Origin: Pezicula radicicola
Lineage: Eukaryota; Ascomycota; Leotiomycetes; Helotiales; Dermateaceae
Assembly: GCA_003008705.1 (NCBI GenBank)
Contig: PDUO01000058.1
Coordinates: 190,263-254,262 of the forward strand
Direction: 5' to 3'
Length of the DNA stretch: 64,000 nt
Shown: in pieces, positions 37,745 through 49,524 of the stretch
Numbering within the stretch: the stretch's first letter is position 1
How the letters are laid out: each line of letters begins with the position of its first letter
Program-made: the position numbers and the translations under genes
The notes under the pieces: model-generated
The model's database searches: none
Seen by the model: the letters and a program-made list of their open reading frames with translations, nothing else
Told to the model about the DNA's origin: nothing

Positions 37745-38018
37745 AGCGCGCCACCAAGACCATATTTGTAAGTCAGAGTACAAGCAGTTAAAACGTTCCT
37801 GAATATGTCCAGGCAGAAACAATCCCAAATGCAATGAGTCCCGGTTTGATACTTCGAGAAGCGACATTGAATTCTTCGGATTGGAAGGAGTTCATGGATG
37901 TGAACTTGTTTTGGATTGTTGTCAGTCCGATAATGATAACAACAAATGCTATTCCAAGACCGATTGATAGGCCGTAGCCTTGTCCCTCGCTGAGGACTTG
38001 GAGATATTCCGACGCCAT
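37745..38018 (-). pseudogene. DUR3-type urea permease, N-terminal fragment
   Basis: Starts MASEYLQVLSEGQGYG and continues GLSIGLGIAFVVIIIGLTTI (TM1), EEFNVASRSIKPGLIAFGI and VSAWTYSGTF, matching the N-terminus of the sodium/urea symporter DUR3. After TF a TAA interrupts; one extra T would restore LTACTLTYKYGLGG, the next helix of the family, so there is a one-base deletion in a T run. Homology stops at about 37745, leaving roughly 90 of ~680 residues. Dead fragment. Confidence 0.65.
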
Positions 38019-38351
38019 GAAGTTCTTGGGACACTGTTCAATATGCAACGTCCATGGAGGGCAACTCCAGTATTATAAGCAAAAGTGGTCCTTCACTTAT
38101 TAACATGCTAGGCGGGCATCGCCGCCACTAATTGATATCCTCGCTTGGCTGGAGTTTAAAGACCTACCCAGCTCTTAAAACTGGATAAACGAGGATATCA
38201 TGCGCCTCGTCGCTAATATCCGACCGATAACAGCAGAGCGCAACTTGATCGGCACAGTGCCGATACCACAGATTATGAAAACTCGAAGGCCTTCTTAGCT
38301 ATTCAAAACTGTAGCCAAATATTCAGCACGTCCAGAAAGCAAACCTTCGAG

Positions 38352-40564
38352 ATGTCTATCAGTGCCCTCAACACCAACTACCAAGGAAACGTCCAACTCG
38401 AGGACCTCCGCTCAGTCACAGATAAACTCGGGTTCACGTTAGCTCCCCAGGATGAACCTGACATGCTCATCCTTCTGCAGTCACTGGATGACCAAATGAA
38501 AACTCTTGCAGACCTCCCAGACTTTTAAGAAGAACCAGATATTTCGTATTCCCCCAGAAAGGATCTTGGAATAAGACCCATAGGACCTGAGAACCCCGAT
38601 GGAGCTTGGGCGCATAGATGCAATATCCAAGGGGATGATGATACAAGGAAGAACGGTATCTTGAAGGGCGGTACTGTTTGTATCAAGGATAATATCTCAG
38701 TTGCTGGCATACCCTGCCTCGTGGGGACGGAGTCGTTCACAGGGTGGATACCCAAGACTGACGCAACGATTAACAAGAATCCTTAAAGCAGGTGGTGTTA
38801 TTACTGGAAAAGCAGTTTGTGAGAATATGTGTATGACACCGTAGGTTCAAGCTCGTCACATGTCTCCGCGAATCCTAAATCTAGATAGTACGAGCAACTC
38901 TGCTGCAACTGGACCAGTGGAGAATCCTTATGCGTTTGGTTTCTCTGCAGGTGGGAGTAGTTCTGGCACAGGAAATATTGTTGCTAAAGGCGAAGCGAAG
39001 TATGGTATTGGAGCTGATCAAGGTGGGAGTATTCGCATAGTAAGTCCGACCAATAATCTTTGGACTAAGAAAACTAATCGTATTAGCCATCTGCAAACTG
39101 TGGACTTGTTGGGTTGAAATCGACCTTTTGACTGGTCCCTTACACCGGATGCGTAAGCGGAGAAGTAAATTTAGACTATGTGGGTGAGTGTCAATTGCTG
39201 CGAAACATTATATTTTAAAGGCTGATGAGATTCAGGTCCCATGACAAAGACTGTCCTTGACAATGCCGAACTATTTGGAGGCCATTGCTGGTGTCGATGG
39301 AATTGACGATCGACAAGGAGTTGGTTGCCCTATTACTGCTCCTTCATATTCTCTAAACCTTAAACAGTCAGACCTTTCCGATCTATCGGGAGTTCATATT
39401 GGTCTAATAAAAGAAGCTTGGGATGTATCTCTACTTGTACCGTCAATGGCTAGTAAAGTACAAGAGGCGGCTTCGAAATTTAAAGCCCTCGGCGCGACAG
39501 TTGAAGAAGTCAGCATTCCATTTCATGTCTATGGACATCTACTTGCGCAAACCATCAGTCAACAAGGCGGCTGCCTGATGAGACTCGGCAAACAAACTGG
39601 AAGACGACAATTGTATCTCAATGATTTGACAGATATATCCAGTCCAATGACACAGAAAATGAGTGATAAGGTAAGAATTAAGATCATTACTCCCCGGGCC
39701 ATTTTGCTAGTCACTCAACTCAACTTGGAATATAAAAGCTTAGCTAGATTCCAAGAATGCATTTTCAGAAAAGCGTCATGAAAGCTAACGGGCCGTATAG
39801 ACATACTTCACTGTCCTCAATACAATCACCAACGGGATTCATACATGGGACAAGTACCCTTCAGCATATGGCAAAGCAATGAACCTGTCCCGTCGTCTAC
39901 GAAATGAGTATGACGCAGCTCTTGCCAAATACGACGTCTTGATATTGCCCACTCTGAACTATGCTCCAAAGAAACATGCTGCAGCATATGCACCGCCATT
40001 AATTCAGATTAAACAATTCTCTAAGTAGCCCAAGTAACAAAGTATATGGGAACGACAATCTTCTAACATCTGTTGCTCAGCGGGTCAGACGATGCACCTT
40101 GTAAGTGCCAAATTCTTGGAGCAAATTTGTCCCTCCCGGGTTCAAATGACTCATTGCTCCTGAATCATGTTTAAGCTACTCGTAATATATCCAAGTAGAC
40201 TAACTCCGAGCTTCTGAATATAGGCAGCCTTTAATGTGACCGGACATCCGGCCCTGACATTACCAATTGGCTTTTTGCCACCAGCTGAGGATGAAATCAG
40301 AGAAGAGAGTGAAAAGCTGCTTAAGCTGCCGGTAGGGATGAGCTTGTTGGAAAATGGGTTGGCGAAGATACTATCTATCGAGTGGCAGGGGCTTGGGAAA
40401 AGGCATATGACTGGACGACGATGTGAGTATGAAGAGAATGAGAACAGGTCTTTGAGCACTGCAGAGCCTTTTTGGCAGCCTATATCCCAAGCGCTCGCTT
40501 ATGATCCCACCATAATTAGTAGGCTTCTAAAAGGCTCCAGGGAAAAGGCAAGCATATTAGCATG
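38352..40564 (+). pseudogene. Amidase (amidase signature family), degraded
   Basis: The ancestral gene is a fungal amidase. Recognisable blocks: KDNISVAGIPCLVGTE (catalytic Lys), GFSAGGSSSGTGNIVAKGE and GADQGGSIRIPSANCGLVGLK (Ser-cisSer-Lys core), then GPMTKTVLDNA, EAIAGVDGIDDRQG, YDVLILPTLNYAP and AFNVTGHPALTLPIGF. Two introns still splice correctly (GTAAGT...ATTAG at 39040; GTGAGT...TTCAG at 39185). Lesions: TAA at 38526-38528, a frameshift near 38770, TAG at 38842-38844, TGA at 39129-39131 where relatives have Gly (TF-LVPYTG), a frameshift near 39265, and stops near 40025. Clearly non-functional. Parent substrate unknown. Confidence 0.85.
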
Positions 40565-41815
40565 ATTTTCCTACGCAGCCTAATGCTACCTGGGCCTTGA
40601 GCACTCTTCCGCTCTGCGCCGCCGGCTCTCTATGCTTCCTTACCCGATGCACGACCTCATCGCCTTGGGCGCTTGACAGGCTTGATGACGGTGAAAACTA
40701 TTGTCGCAATTTGAATCAAGAAACATTGTCAGATTAGATTAAGTTACTCCTTCATATGGCCGAATGCTCAAGTAAAAACCACAACCTAGAGCCGGGTTTC
40801 GAGCCGAAGCACTAGCACAATTCGCACTCAGGTCTCTCTGGTAAGCTCTTTGCTATCATCATCCAGCGTTGAGATACTTTAGCTTCACAAATAATAATAA
40901 AACAAACGGAATAAACGGAATAAATTAGAATACGGGCCCATAAGCATCAACTTAGACGACATATGGAGGCAGCACCAGAGATGGCTTATTCATCAAAAAT
41001 GCATTCGCTGGAGGGGGATCTAAGCCTGATCAGGGCCAACTTTCTGCCCCTTGACTCCCAGGCTGACGTGTTTTTATCGCGACAACAAAAGCTGCAAAAG
41101 TAGAAGAAGCAGTAGTAGACTTATTGCAAGCTGAGAAGCCATGAAGTTGAAGAGGGAACGGGCCTTCAATAGTCTCCCTCCTCTCTCCTCTCCTCTCCTC
41201 TCCTCCTCTTGGCTGGCAACCATTTGCGTCTTGACTCAGCTTGGGGGCGAGAGAGGGTAAGATGATGCTGCTGACTGGTGGAGGAGGAAAGGGAAACAAA
41301 GAGGCGCGAGCAAATCATCAGGCTATTCTAGGCTAAGCGCTGTCCAGGCTGAGCCAGCCTTGCCAGCTTTCCTTCCTATCCGTCTCCTTAGCTCCAAACT
41401 ACAGCTTGCTCCCCCCCCCAGTCGACTCCGCTTACTTATTAGACAAAAATCCCCCCCGACCAAGATTCGCCTTGTCCTGTACCTACCTTATCTCGCCCGC
41501 CGCCTTCCGCTTTAGACTGGCAGAACCTGGATTCGTGAGTTCTTGAGACAAAAAATCGCGACCGAGGATATACAACCCAAAACAATTGATTGCCTCGAAA
41601 AACCCCCCAAAGAATTTTCCATCCGTTAGCCTACCTACGCTCAGTCGCAGCTCACTATTTATCTACAAATTCAAAAAAACATCAGAATCACCGTCGCCAT
41701 CCTCCTATTGGCGTTGCGTCGCGGTGCATCCAGCCTATTCGCAGGTGTTTGGCTCCCCCACCAAAAACTGCATTAGGCGTGCAGCAGATACGCCGGCCAG
41801 TCCACCGCCCAAAAA
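40565..41815. other. Upstream region of NC2-alpha
   Basis: A polypyrimidine (CTCTC) microsatellite lies at 41178-41210 and C-rich tracts at 41410-41460. The last ~300 nt form the leader of the next gene. No other gene seen. Confidence 0.5.
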
Positions 41816-42751
41816 ATGGCTTATAATTACAGGCCCTCGTCGCCAGACCTCAACTTTCTGTCCTCTCCGGCGAAGACGTCACAACAAATCCATTCCGTTC
41901 CCATTCTCAATTCCAATCAGTTCCCGCAACATCCACAACAACAACACCAGCTAACAGCGCAATCATCCTCGTACGCGCCGCGCTCGCCGGTGCTTCCTGC
42001 CTTCACGAGCGCGACTCCGCCATACCAACTCCAGGATTCCAGTCCGAATTCTTATGGCCATCAGGATCTGACAAGACCGACTGAGCTTGGTGAATACAGC
42101 AGTGGTGGATACATGCCCCCGATCCCTGCCCTGCCTCCGTCGCATTCCTTCAGCAATCAACAAATCGCGTCACCTTACTTCTCTAAGCAGCCCACTATCA
42201 AAACTGAGGAACACTCCTACCCCAACGCAGAACAAACCTATATACCCTCACCCGAAATGTCAACACGAAACCCACGCGGCCGTCCTCCGAAGGGCGCGTC
42301 AACACAACCCTCGGCATCCGTCAATCAGTCATCTTTCGGCAATGCACCTACGACCGATCGAAAAAATCCCAATCCGGACAACATTGAGATCAAAACAAAG
42401 TTCCCTGTTGCCCGCATAAAACGGATCATGCAAGCAGATGAAGAGGTTGGGAAGGTGGCCCAGGTCACACCTGTCGCGGTCAACAAGGCACTGGAGTTGT
42501 TCATGATTCAATTGGTGCAAGGAGCTGCAACTATCTCAAAAGACAAAGGGGGCAAGAGAGTGACTGCGCAGCACTTGAAGCAGGTGGTGGAGAGCGATCA
42601 GCAATTCGACTTCTTGCAGGAAATCGTAGCCAAAATTGGGGATGGCCAAGCTGGAGCTGGAGGGGAGACAAAGAAGAAAAAGGACAGCGACAGTGAGGAA
42701 GAAGTCAAGCCAAAGAAGGGGAGGGGAAGGAAGAAGAAGTCTGATGACTGA
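41816..42751 (+). CDS. NC2-alpha (Bur6/DRAP1) histone-fold transcription regulator
   Basis: Subunit of negative cofactor 2, which binds TBP on promoters with NC2-beta and blocks TFIIA/TFIIB. Single exon, 311 aa. The N-terminal ~185 residues are disordered and Pro/Gln/Ser-rich, containing an AT-hook-like RGRPPK (154-159). The histone fold spans about 193-272: KTKFPVARIKRIMQADEEVG, then KVAQVTPVAVNKALELFM, RVTAQHLKQVV and FDFLQEIVAKI. A Lys/Glu-rich tail ends in KPKKGRGRKKKSDD. The histone fold is that of NC2-alpha rather than NF-YC or Dpb3. The long N-terminal extension is usual in filamentous fungi. It is the only intact gene inside the decayed block. Confidence 0.88.
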   Translation: MAYNYRPSSPDLNFLSSPAKTSQQIHSVPILNSNQFPQHPQQQHQLTAQSSSYAPRSPVLPAFTSATPPYQLQDSSPNSYGHQDLTRPTELGEYSSGGYMPPIPALPPSHSFSNQQIASPYFSKQPTIKTEEHSYPNAEQTYIPSPEMSTRNPRGRPPKGASTQPSASVNQSSFGNAPTTDRKNPNPDNIEIKTKFPVARIKRIMQADEEVGKVAQVTPVAVNKALELFMIQLVQGAATISKDKGGKRVTAQHLKQVVESDQQFDFLQEIVAKIGDGQAGAGGETKKKKDSDSEEEVKPKKGRGRKKKSDD

Positions 42752-43254
42752 GGCGGTCATTTCATGCATAATGAAGGCGTGGTTCTTTGCTTGATTTTTA
42801 GGCGTTTTCTGAGGGTTTAGCATACACATGGCGCGAACGATGGCTTTTTTACTCCAGGCAGTCCTAGCGCCCCATATTCAAACTTCCTGTTGATTGTGCC
42901 ATCCTTCAATTGCAATCGGCGTCGGCTAAGGGCTCTTGGCTTCCCGTTCGTTCCCGAAGTTTGCTCTTCGCCAATGGTTAAAGCAAAATCGAGTTATTCC
43001 ATTGAAAGGCCAGGCCTGACAGGACGGAAGTATTCTCTTTACAGACATTCAGTCACCACCTGACACTTTAAAACTCAACTTGAAGCGCAATCAAATTTCT
43101 GTGAAGCCCAGCCACTGTCCTCGGCTCTCCTGAAAGTCAGCCAGTGCACAACAGAGAATAAACCAAAAATTAGTAGTAGGTACAGGAACTCACAGCAAAC
43201 CCCATTTACTAATCCTTCCCAATCAGGTTCCAGTCTAGGAAAAAAATCGCGGGT
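42752..43254. other. Intergenic region
   Basis: Downstream of NC2-alpha, running into the 3' end of the nitrilase relic. Nothing recognised. Confidence 0.45.
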
Positions 43255-44200
43255 TCCTTGCGACTGCAATCAAACTTCAATTCGAAAACATCCAACCTCT
43301 GATACCTCCCGTAACGTCATGATATTGCTTCCCCTCGATACACTCATCCGAATTCAAATCAGCATAGAGAATGCCCGATAAATCTTGCAAGGACTCTCGT
43401 GGCTTGTGGAAAAGTCAAAATGGAAAGAAGCATCTTCTCTGGATTCTTACACCCCTCATAAAGATTTTCAGTACATGGTAGGTCGAGATAAGATGCACAA
43501 AGAACACCAAAGCACTTAGCTTCGAAGCAATGAGCAGCAGCTCTTGTACGATTTGCCTCAGCATTGTCATAGTTAGCACCTTATTCGACGGCCTCCCTGG
43601 CTGCAACTAGATCTGATGCTTCAGAGGGCTGCTGGACTCTATCTAGTCTCCCAAATAGCAGGCCATTTCGAAATATAAATATACTCTCCCTGCGCCATCG
43701 ATGCATACTTAGCCAACGGGTTTATATTCTCTCCACAAATCAGCATCCCAATCTTTGCATATGTAATTTCTGGAACCACAAGTCCATGGCCATTACCAGG
43801 ACTCCAAGTCGGCTTTTCAAAGAACATCGGCATTTGTTTTCTGTGATGAACAAAAACTTCACCATGTGAACCAATAAGTCCGTTGGAAACTTACAACGTT
43901 GCTGAACTATACCTGACCTTTTCAGAAAAACCCATGTTAAACGATACAACCTGTTTCTTTGGCTGCTTCCCGAATAGGAGACGTCTCTAAACCATCGACA
44001 TAAATGGATGCTTTTGGCATTCTTTGAAAGAAGTCATGTTTCTCTATTGGAGCTTGAAGCGTACTCCAGATTGGGAATGTGGGGATGTTACTTTGTAGCA
44101 AGACGACGATATTTGCTGAGTATTGTAATACTTCGTTAATTAGAGAAGTTGATTGCTTTTTAAGTGGTCTTGGAGGCGGAGAGGAAGATGGGAGAGACAT
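43255..44200 (-). pseudogene. Nitrilase/cyanide hydratase family, degraded
   Basis: The parent hydrolyses nitriles or cyanide. In order: IPTFPIWSTLQAPI, KASIYVDG, IREAAKETGCIV, GFSEKVRYSSATL, a Lys-containing HHRKQMPMFFEKPTWSPGNG, the cysteine motif KIGMLICGEN, AQGEYIYISKWPAIWETR, then in another frame YDNAEANRTRAAAHCFEAKC, and finally ECIEGKQYHDVTGG. Lesions: TAG after WETR near 43639, several frame changes, and loss of the N-terminus. The catalytic Glu of the usual FPE motif is Gln in VVLLQSNIP. Clearly dead. Confidence 0.78.
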
Positions 44201-44606
44201 GATAGGCTGCTACTCGTGTTTGTTAGCTCGTTACTTTGGAGTCCTTTGTTTTGGTATTAAGGGTCCGACTGATCACTGGAGGTTACTTCGGATGCCAAAC
44301 CTACTGGTATTACTTTAAGACCGGCGCTAGTAGCAAGATTAAAGTGGCCAAGAGTAGCTAGTTCCAAGCAATCGTAGTTGACTTTCCCTGGAATTAGGCG
44401 ACGAAGGCCTGCGCATCGCAGTGACGACAAGGGCAAAGGAGCAACAACGAAGCAAGAATTAATATTTCTCACCTATATTCTTTAAGGATGAGAACATAAT
44501 AGCTTAATGAAACACATATTAAAGTACTTACCTATAGTAGAACGTAAGCAAACTGAGTTCTATCACGTAGGAAATTTTCTTTTCTACGTAAATGAAGAAA
44601 ATACAG
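44201..44606. other. AT-rich spacer between nitrilase and methyltransferase relics
   Basis: No gene recognised. A 71-codon minus-strand frame at 44257-44472 does not match the missing nitrilase N-terminus. Confidence 0.4.
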
Positions 44607-46578
44607 CTATCCAGCTCCGGCCGTTTTGTGCAAAGGTTTCTTGCCGTACACCACATGCCTCAAAAATAGTTAGCATATCATTTATAAGATCTCAAACTCA
44701 TAAACTTACACCTTCCAATTAGCATGAATCGGCGTATCCTTCAAACTAGCTCTCGCCTTAGCAACACACACTTGCACCTCCTCAGGCCTCCAACCTAAAA
44801 ACTTAGTAAGAGGTAGCATAGCCTAAGCCTCTAGACAATCATTCATATGTTCTCTAGACCACAACCCTAATACCTTTAACGCCTTATCACTTGGCTATGT
44901 ATTCACCGGCCAATTATAAACTTCTTCAAGGGCCTCTTCAAACCCTGCTTCTTTCATCATTTGAGCATGGTATTAAGCTGTTTGGATACCTGTGCCTGCT
45001 ACTTCGAAGGCTTGAGACACTATATCATACCACATTCCTATTCCTGTTTTCGAGATATCTTGATCGTCTTCGCCTGCTAGAATACAGATGTCTTGGCACT
45101 CTAACCAACCACCTGGATTTACCGAGGTTCCAGCCAAAAGTCGTGCGAATATAGGCTATAAAGCCTGTAGCAGCCTATAGCTACTGCGTTCACTTATAGG
45201 CTAGTAGCCCTGCCCTTACAGGGGCTTTTCGGCGCTTAGACGCTAAAAACAGGACACTATAGGGTACATCAAGCGAAACCCTACTACAAGGCTGGCAGGG
45301 CAACTATAGTGCTTAATCACTAAATGAATAAGCCCTAAAGGTTACTTAAGCGGTACTTACAGGGCAATAGGCCGCTATAAGGCTTGGGCTACAGGCTTCG
45401 TAGCCTGTACTCGCATGACTTTTGGCCGGAACCTCCGTAAGCTCCTTCAAGAAAGAGTAAAGTTAGGGTCTCTTTTGTTTTTGGTACGATATAGAACAAG
45501 TGTAGATAGATATACGTACTCATATGCACTGTTGAAGAATTTAGGAAAGTTGGCAAATGAGCCTACCATTTGTCTTGAATGGACAAAATCGAATTTGTCT
45601 GGAAATAGCCATGGGTCTTCGAAATCGTCGATAATGAACTCAACATTTAATGGTACCCTATTGATAAGGCCTTCTTTAGTCGTAACACTATTCGTCAGTT
45701 ACTGTATACTCACAAGTGTTTTGTATTGGGCTCAGGTTGACACCAATAACCTGTCCATGATTAGTATCTATTCTACTGCATAATTATTTAGGAAATGAAC
45801 CTTGGTCTCGGGGTGTTCGTCGGCTATCAAGTAGTGTTAGAAACCACGCCGTCGAGTTTGGTAATATAGTAGACTTACCAAAGTCAGTAGCCTATATTCC
45901 AGTGCCTGTTCCTACGTCCAAACACATGTGAATTGGTATATCTAGAGGAACTAGATACAGCTTATTGTCGAAGGTCATCATGAATAGATGGTTTTGGAAA
46001 TCTATACTTTTTAGGTGATTTCTTGTTGTAAAGAGAGGTACGAGCTCACCAACTCTATCACGTTCTTTCTATGGGTAATGTCAGTAACTCTGTACTCCAG
46101 TATGATTGTAATCTCGCACCTCATCATTTGGGACATTATATTTTATAGCATCTTGTTTCCAATATTTAAGAAGACCACCTATTTCCTTCTTTATATGAAT
46201 GATACGTCCGGCCATAGATACTTCGATAGTTTCGAATGCTTGACGAAAACGAGTCTGTCCAACTATCTCTGAGGGATATAAGACTCAGTTCTTTCTTTCT
46301 TGCATTACTGCAAATAAGGCTTTGACTTACCTAAGACTAACAGTAAGTCCCGAGTCTCCATTGCTCTCCTAAGCTTCTTAGCGTCGCTATAATATATGAT
46401 AGGATTAATACTTACTAGGATTTCTAGGTCCTCGGTGTTAATATCTTCCCAAAGCATCATTAGTACCCGGGGATACATTTTGCACTAGTGACTTCTCTTT
46501 AAATGCTTCGACGGCTGAAAAAGCTTTAGCATCTGCGGCAACTGGCGTTGCACTCGCAATCCTTTTAGATTCGCCCAT
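44607..46578 (-). pseudogene. UMTA/LaeA-like SAM-dependent methyltransferase, degraded
   Basis: Parent: a fungal methyltransferase of the LaeA/UMTA type often found in secondary-metabolite clusters. Blocks from the start MGESKRIASATPVAAD (46578): SWTDSFSSSIRNY, IYGRTYHSYKEGN, the SAM motif LDVGTGTGI-ATDF, ADEHPETK, VIGVNLSPIQ, VEFIIDDFEDPWLFPDKFDF, VHSRQMVGSFANFPKFF, NPGGWLECQD, ALKVLGLWSREHM, KFLGWRPEEVQVCVAKAR and the tail HVVYGKKP ending at 44607. Nonsense codons include TAG for the Trp of GTGTGIW (45892-45894) and TAG for the Trp of TWPSD (44895-44897), plus others. A 316-bp MITE splits it at 45122-45437. Some introns still have intact ends. Dead beyond doubt. Confidence 0.85.
45122..45437. 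mobile_element. MITE with 28-bp-class TIRs and TA target duplication
   Basis: The ends CCGAGGTTCCAGCCAAAAG (left) and the reverse complement of the right end, CGGAGGTTCCGGCCAAAAG, match over about 26 bp with 3 differences, ending TCGTGCGA/TCATGCGA. A TA flanks both ends (45120-45121, 45438-45439), as in Tc1/mariner/pogo-like elements. The interior is non-coding and full of palindromic AGGCTA/TAGCCT units (for example TACAGGCT...AGCCTGTA). Removing element plus one TA rejoins the methyltransferase coding sequence in frame, which fixes the borders exactly. Confidence 0.85.
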
Positions 46579-47751
46579 GGTGAATCTTAACGAGGTAGCC
46601 CTTTCGATTTCTTGGAGATTTTATGATTATAAAGTACTGGTTTGCAGGATGCTCAATGCCTTTCTAGTTTGGTCACCATGCTGCAGTTCAATCGTACTGA
46701 GCCTTACTTACGAGTAAGTGGTAACTAGGATTCTGTAGCTTTTCTGACTCACTACTCCGTAAAAAATCGTGCAATCATGGGTCTGATGAGCTGAGGAAGT
46801 ATGCATGCGTCTCGATGAACCACTTATTCCCGCAAACTGTAAGTATTTTGCTGCGTGTATAAGGTTGTATTTGTTTAACGCACGGAGCATAGAAGTCGCT
46901 TATTTTTGCTAATTCTTATATGAAGGTACACGAGTAGGAACGAAAATACTATGCCTTTTATGTTTATGATGCTTAATCCCTATGGTACCCAAAGGTATAA
47001 ACGAAGTGGAATTACTACTAGGGATGAGAATACTGCTAAGTATACATAAAAATTAAAGTCAAAACAATGAATTTGATTTACCATACCTGAAAACACCCGA
47101 GAGTTGTGTTCAAGTAGCAGATCTCGGCTATAAGTAATATTCATGTAACCACTTATCATGTTCCCATTGACCGACTACATGTGTTTATTTCCTAGAGGGA
47201 CTGTGCTAAGAGTGCAGCTTCATCAAGTTTATGTATAGTTCCCGAGAAAAGATACATTTTCCTTCTCGTGTTCACTAAGTCTTTCGACTGGAAAGGAGAG
47301 CGGCGAGCTTTCATACTTATCTACCATTCTCAGATAGTAGTGTGTACATAGCAGGAACCCCGAAGAATCTCGGATGATCCTTCTAAAGCGGTAAGAGGGG
47401 AAGTAGTAACCAGCCAGTAAACAGCGATATATTGATACTGTGCCCCAGATCATCAAGTCGATAACACGCGGAGATCTCTCGGTTGGGGAGACCGGATGGG
47501 ACCTTTACGGAGTTGGCACCGGATACAGAAAATTAGCCGACAATGTGCAGAACTGGACGAACTCGACGTAGTACTGTATGTACTGCACAATCTATCCCTA
47601 CTCAACTACTTGGTTTATGCACAAGATCCGTTTCAACGACTCTTCGGACTTCAACTTCCCCACGATCCTGTCTCCGAATACCACAGTACTCGTATCATTC
47701 CAACTCTTCTCATAAAATTCTCTTTCTTTGGTCGTTATCTTCTGAGACATC
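46579..47751. other. AT-rich spacer between methyltransferase and P450 relics
   Basis: About 1.2 kb AT-rich DNA between the divergent starts of the two relics. It probably once held both promoters. No intact gene. Confidence 0.45.
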
Positions 47752-49524
47752 ATGTCTATGTCTCTGTCACTTCTCGTACTGCTATACTGCGCGAGATGGT
47801 ATATTGTTTCTGCGGTCTTGGCATTCTACCTATTCCAAACATATAATAACTCTTATCGGAGATTATCTCAAGTTAAAGGACCATGGCTCGCCAAATTCAG
47901 TAATTTTTGGCTTCTACGAGCTGTCTATAGACAGAAGACTCATTTCGAGTTCTACGATGCACTGAAGAAATATGGCTAGGGTTAGCTGGTAGATCTGATG
48001 AGAGCCACAGGAAGACTTGTCCGGGTGGGATCGAATACATTGATTACTGATGATGTAGAGCAAATAAATCGCATGAGCGCTCTTCGCTCTAGTTATGTTA
48101 GATCAGATTGGTATATCGGATTTCGGCTATCCCCTGGAGTGGATAATGTCTTTTCGATGCAGGACGAGAAGGCACACACCAAGCGTCGTGCACAAATGAA
48201 TCTAGCGGTATGTATTGACTGATTACTGCTGAGACTTCAGAATAAAATGACCAGGAAGCTCGCTTTATCAAGTACACTGGTAAGTAAGATATCGACTTCG
48301 GGCCTAGTATTAATGTGTACGTTACAAACTTTATTAATCTTATAAGGATTAGATACCCATCGTTAGATTCTGATATAAAGATTATGGACCTAGCCGAGAA
48401 GGTTCAATTCTTCACAATTGATGTCATTACTGATCTTGCAACTGGTGCTTCGTTTGGAGACTTTGTTGATAACAATGACCAGCATGACTTCTTAAGAATA
48501 ACGGGAGATTTTCAGCCCGTTATGGTTTTGATTGGCAGTGTACCAACTGTAAACAAGATAATCCATATTCAAATGATTGGCAACAGGTTGTTTCCGTCTA
48601 GCAAAGATGAGATCGGTATGGGTAAGATGTTAGGGTTCGTTAAACATGTCATTCTGTGACGACAATATACGCCATAAGCTAATTAGCATACAGAATCACT
48701 CAAAAGCAAGTAGCAGATCGCTTTGAGATGGTGAGGAAAGGAATAAGTGAAAAGCTGGATATCATACAAGTTCAGAAATCCCAATCTAGTATATCAGGGA
48801 GCTTCAAATTGTATTAACGGCTTTTTTTTATAGAGTTTTATCAACAATAAGCTCAGTGAAGAGGACACCGTCTCAGAGAACATGCTTCTGATGTAACTCC
48901 CTCCTATTCATTCCTCGTCTATATCAAAACATAGATTTGGTGGATCAGACACTACAGCATCTGCAGTTCGTGCAACAATGCTATGTATCTTATCCTCGCC
49001 TTGCGTCTATAATGCAATTCTTAGCAAAAAGGCAACTAGGCCTGTAATCCGTGATGCTGAAGCACGTGGACTCGTTTACCTTCAAGCTGTTATCCTCGAA
49101 GGACTTAGAATGCATCCACCAGTAGGAGGTCTGTTGTCAAAGGTTACCCCACCGGAAGACGACACTATCAACAGTGTCTTCATTCCTGGTGGTACCTAAT
49201 ATTGGTCATTCACTATGGGCGGTCATGCGTAACAAAGAGCTCTTTGGGACAGACGCCGAATGTTTCCGTCCGGAGAGGTGGATTGGGATTAGAGAGGACA
49301 TGTATGCTAAGATGGCTAGAGTGGTTGACTTAGCTTTTGGAAGTGGAAGGTTTAAATGTTTGGGAAGGACCGTGGCGCTAATAGAACTTAATAAGATATT
49401 TTTCGAGGTATGATTGTATTGGGCCATATTCAATCCGATAGATCCTTGGAAGAGTGCCAATCTTGGAATTATTGTTCATAGGGATTTCAGCGTGTGGGTG
49501 ACTGAGCGAAAACCTAGGATCTAG
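47752..49524 (+). pseudogene. Cytochrome P450 monooxygenase, degraded
   Basis: The parent is a membrane-anchored fungal P450. Seen in order: N-terminal anchor SLLVLLYCARWYIVSAVLAF, VKGPWLAKFSNFW, RVGSNTLITDD, SMQDEKAHTKRRAQMNLA, the I-helix oxygen motif FGGSDTTASA, the ExxR of ILEGLRMHPP, FRPERW, and the heme loop FGSGRFKCLG. The C-terminus is FNPIDPWKSANLGIIVHRDF ending at 49524. Lesions: stops at KKYG (about 47977) where an intron appears shortened, a TAA near 48280, a one-base insertion near 49196 (FIPGGT/NIGHSLW), and a shift after FFEV (about 49412). The heme Cys and ExxR codons themselves survive. Pseudogene. Confidence 0.85.

Noticed and set aside
38134..38196. 11-bp inverted repeat TGATATCCTCG / CGAGGATATCA
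   Set aside because: Arms are about 40 nt apart inside decayed DNA with no further TIR features or target duplication; could be chance.
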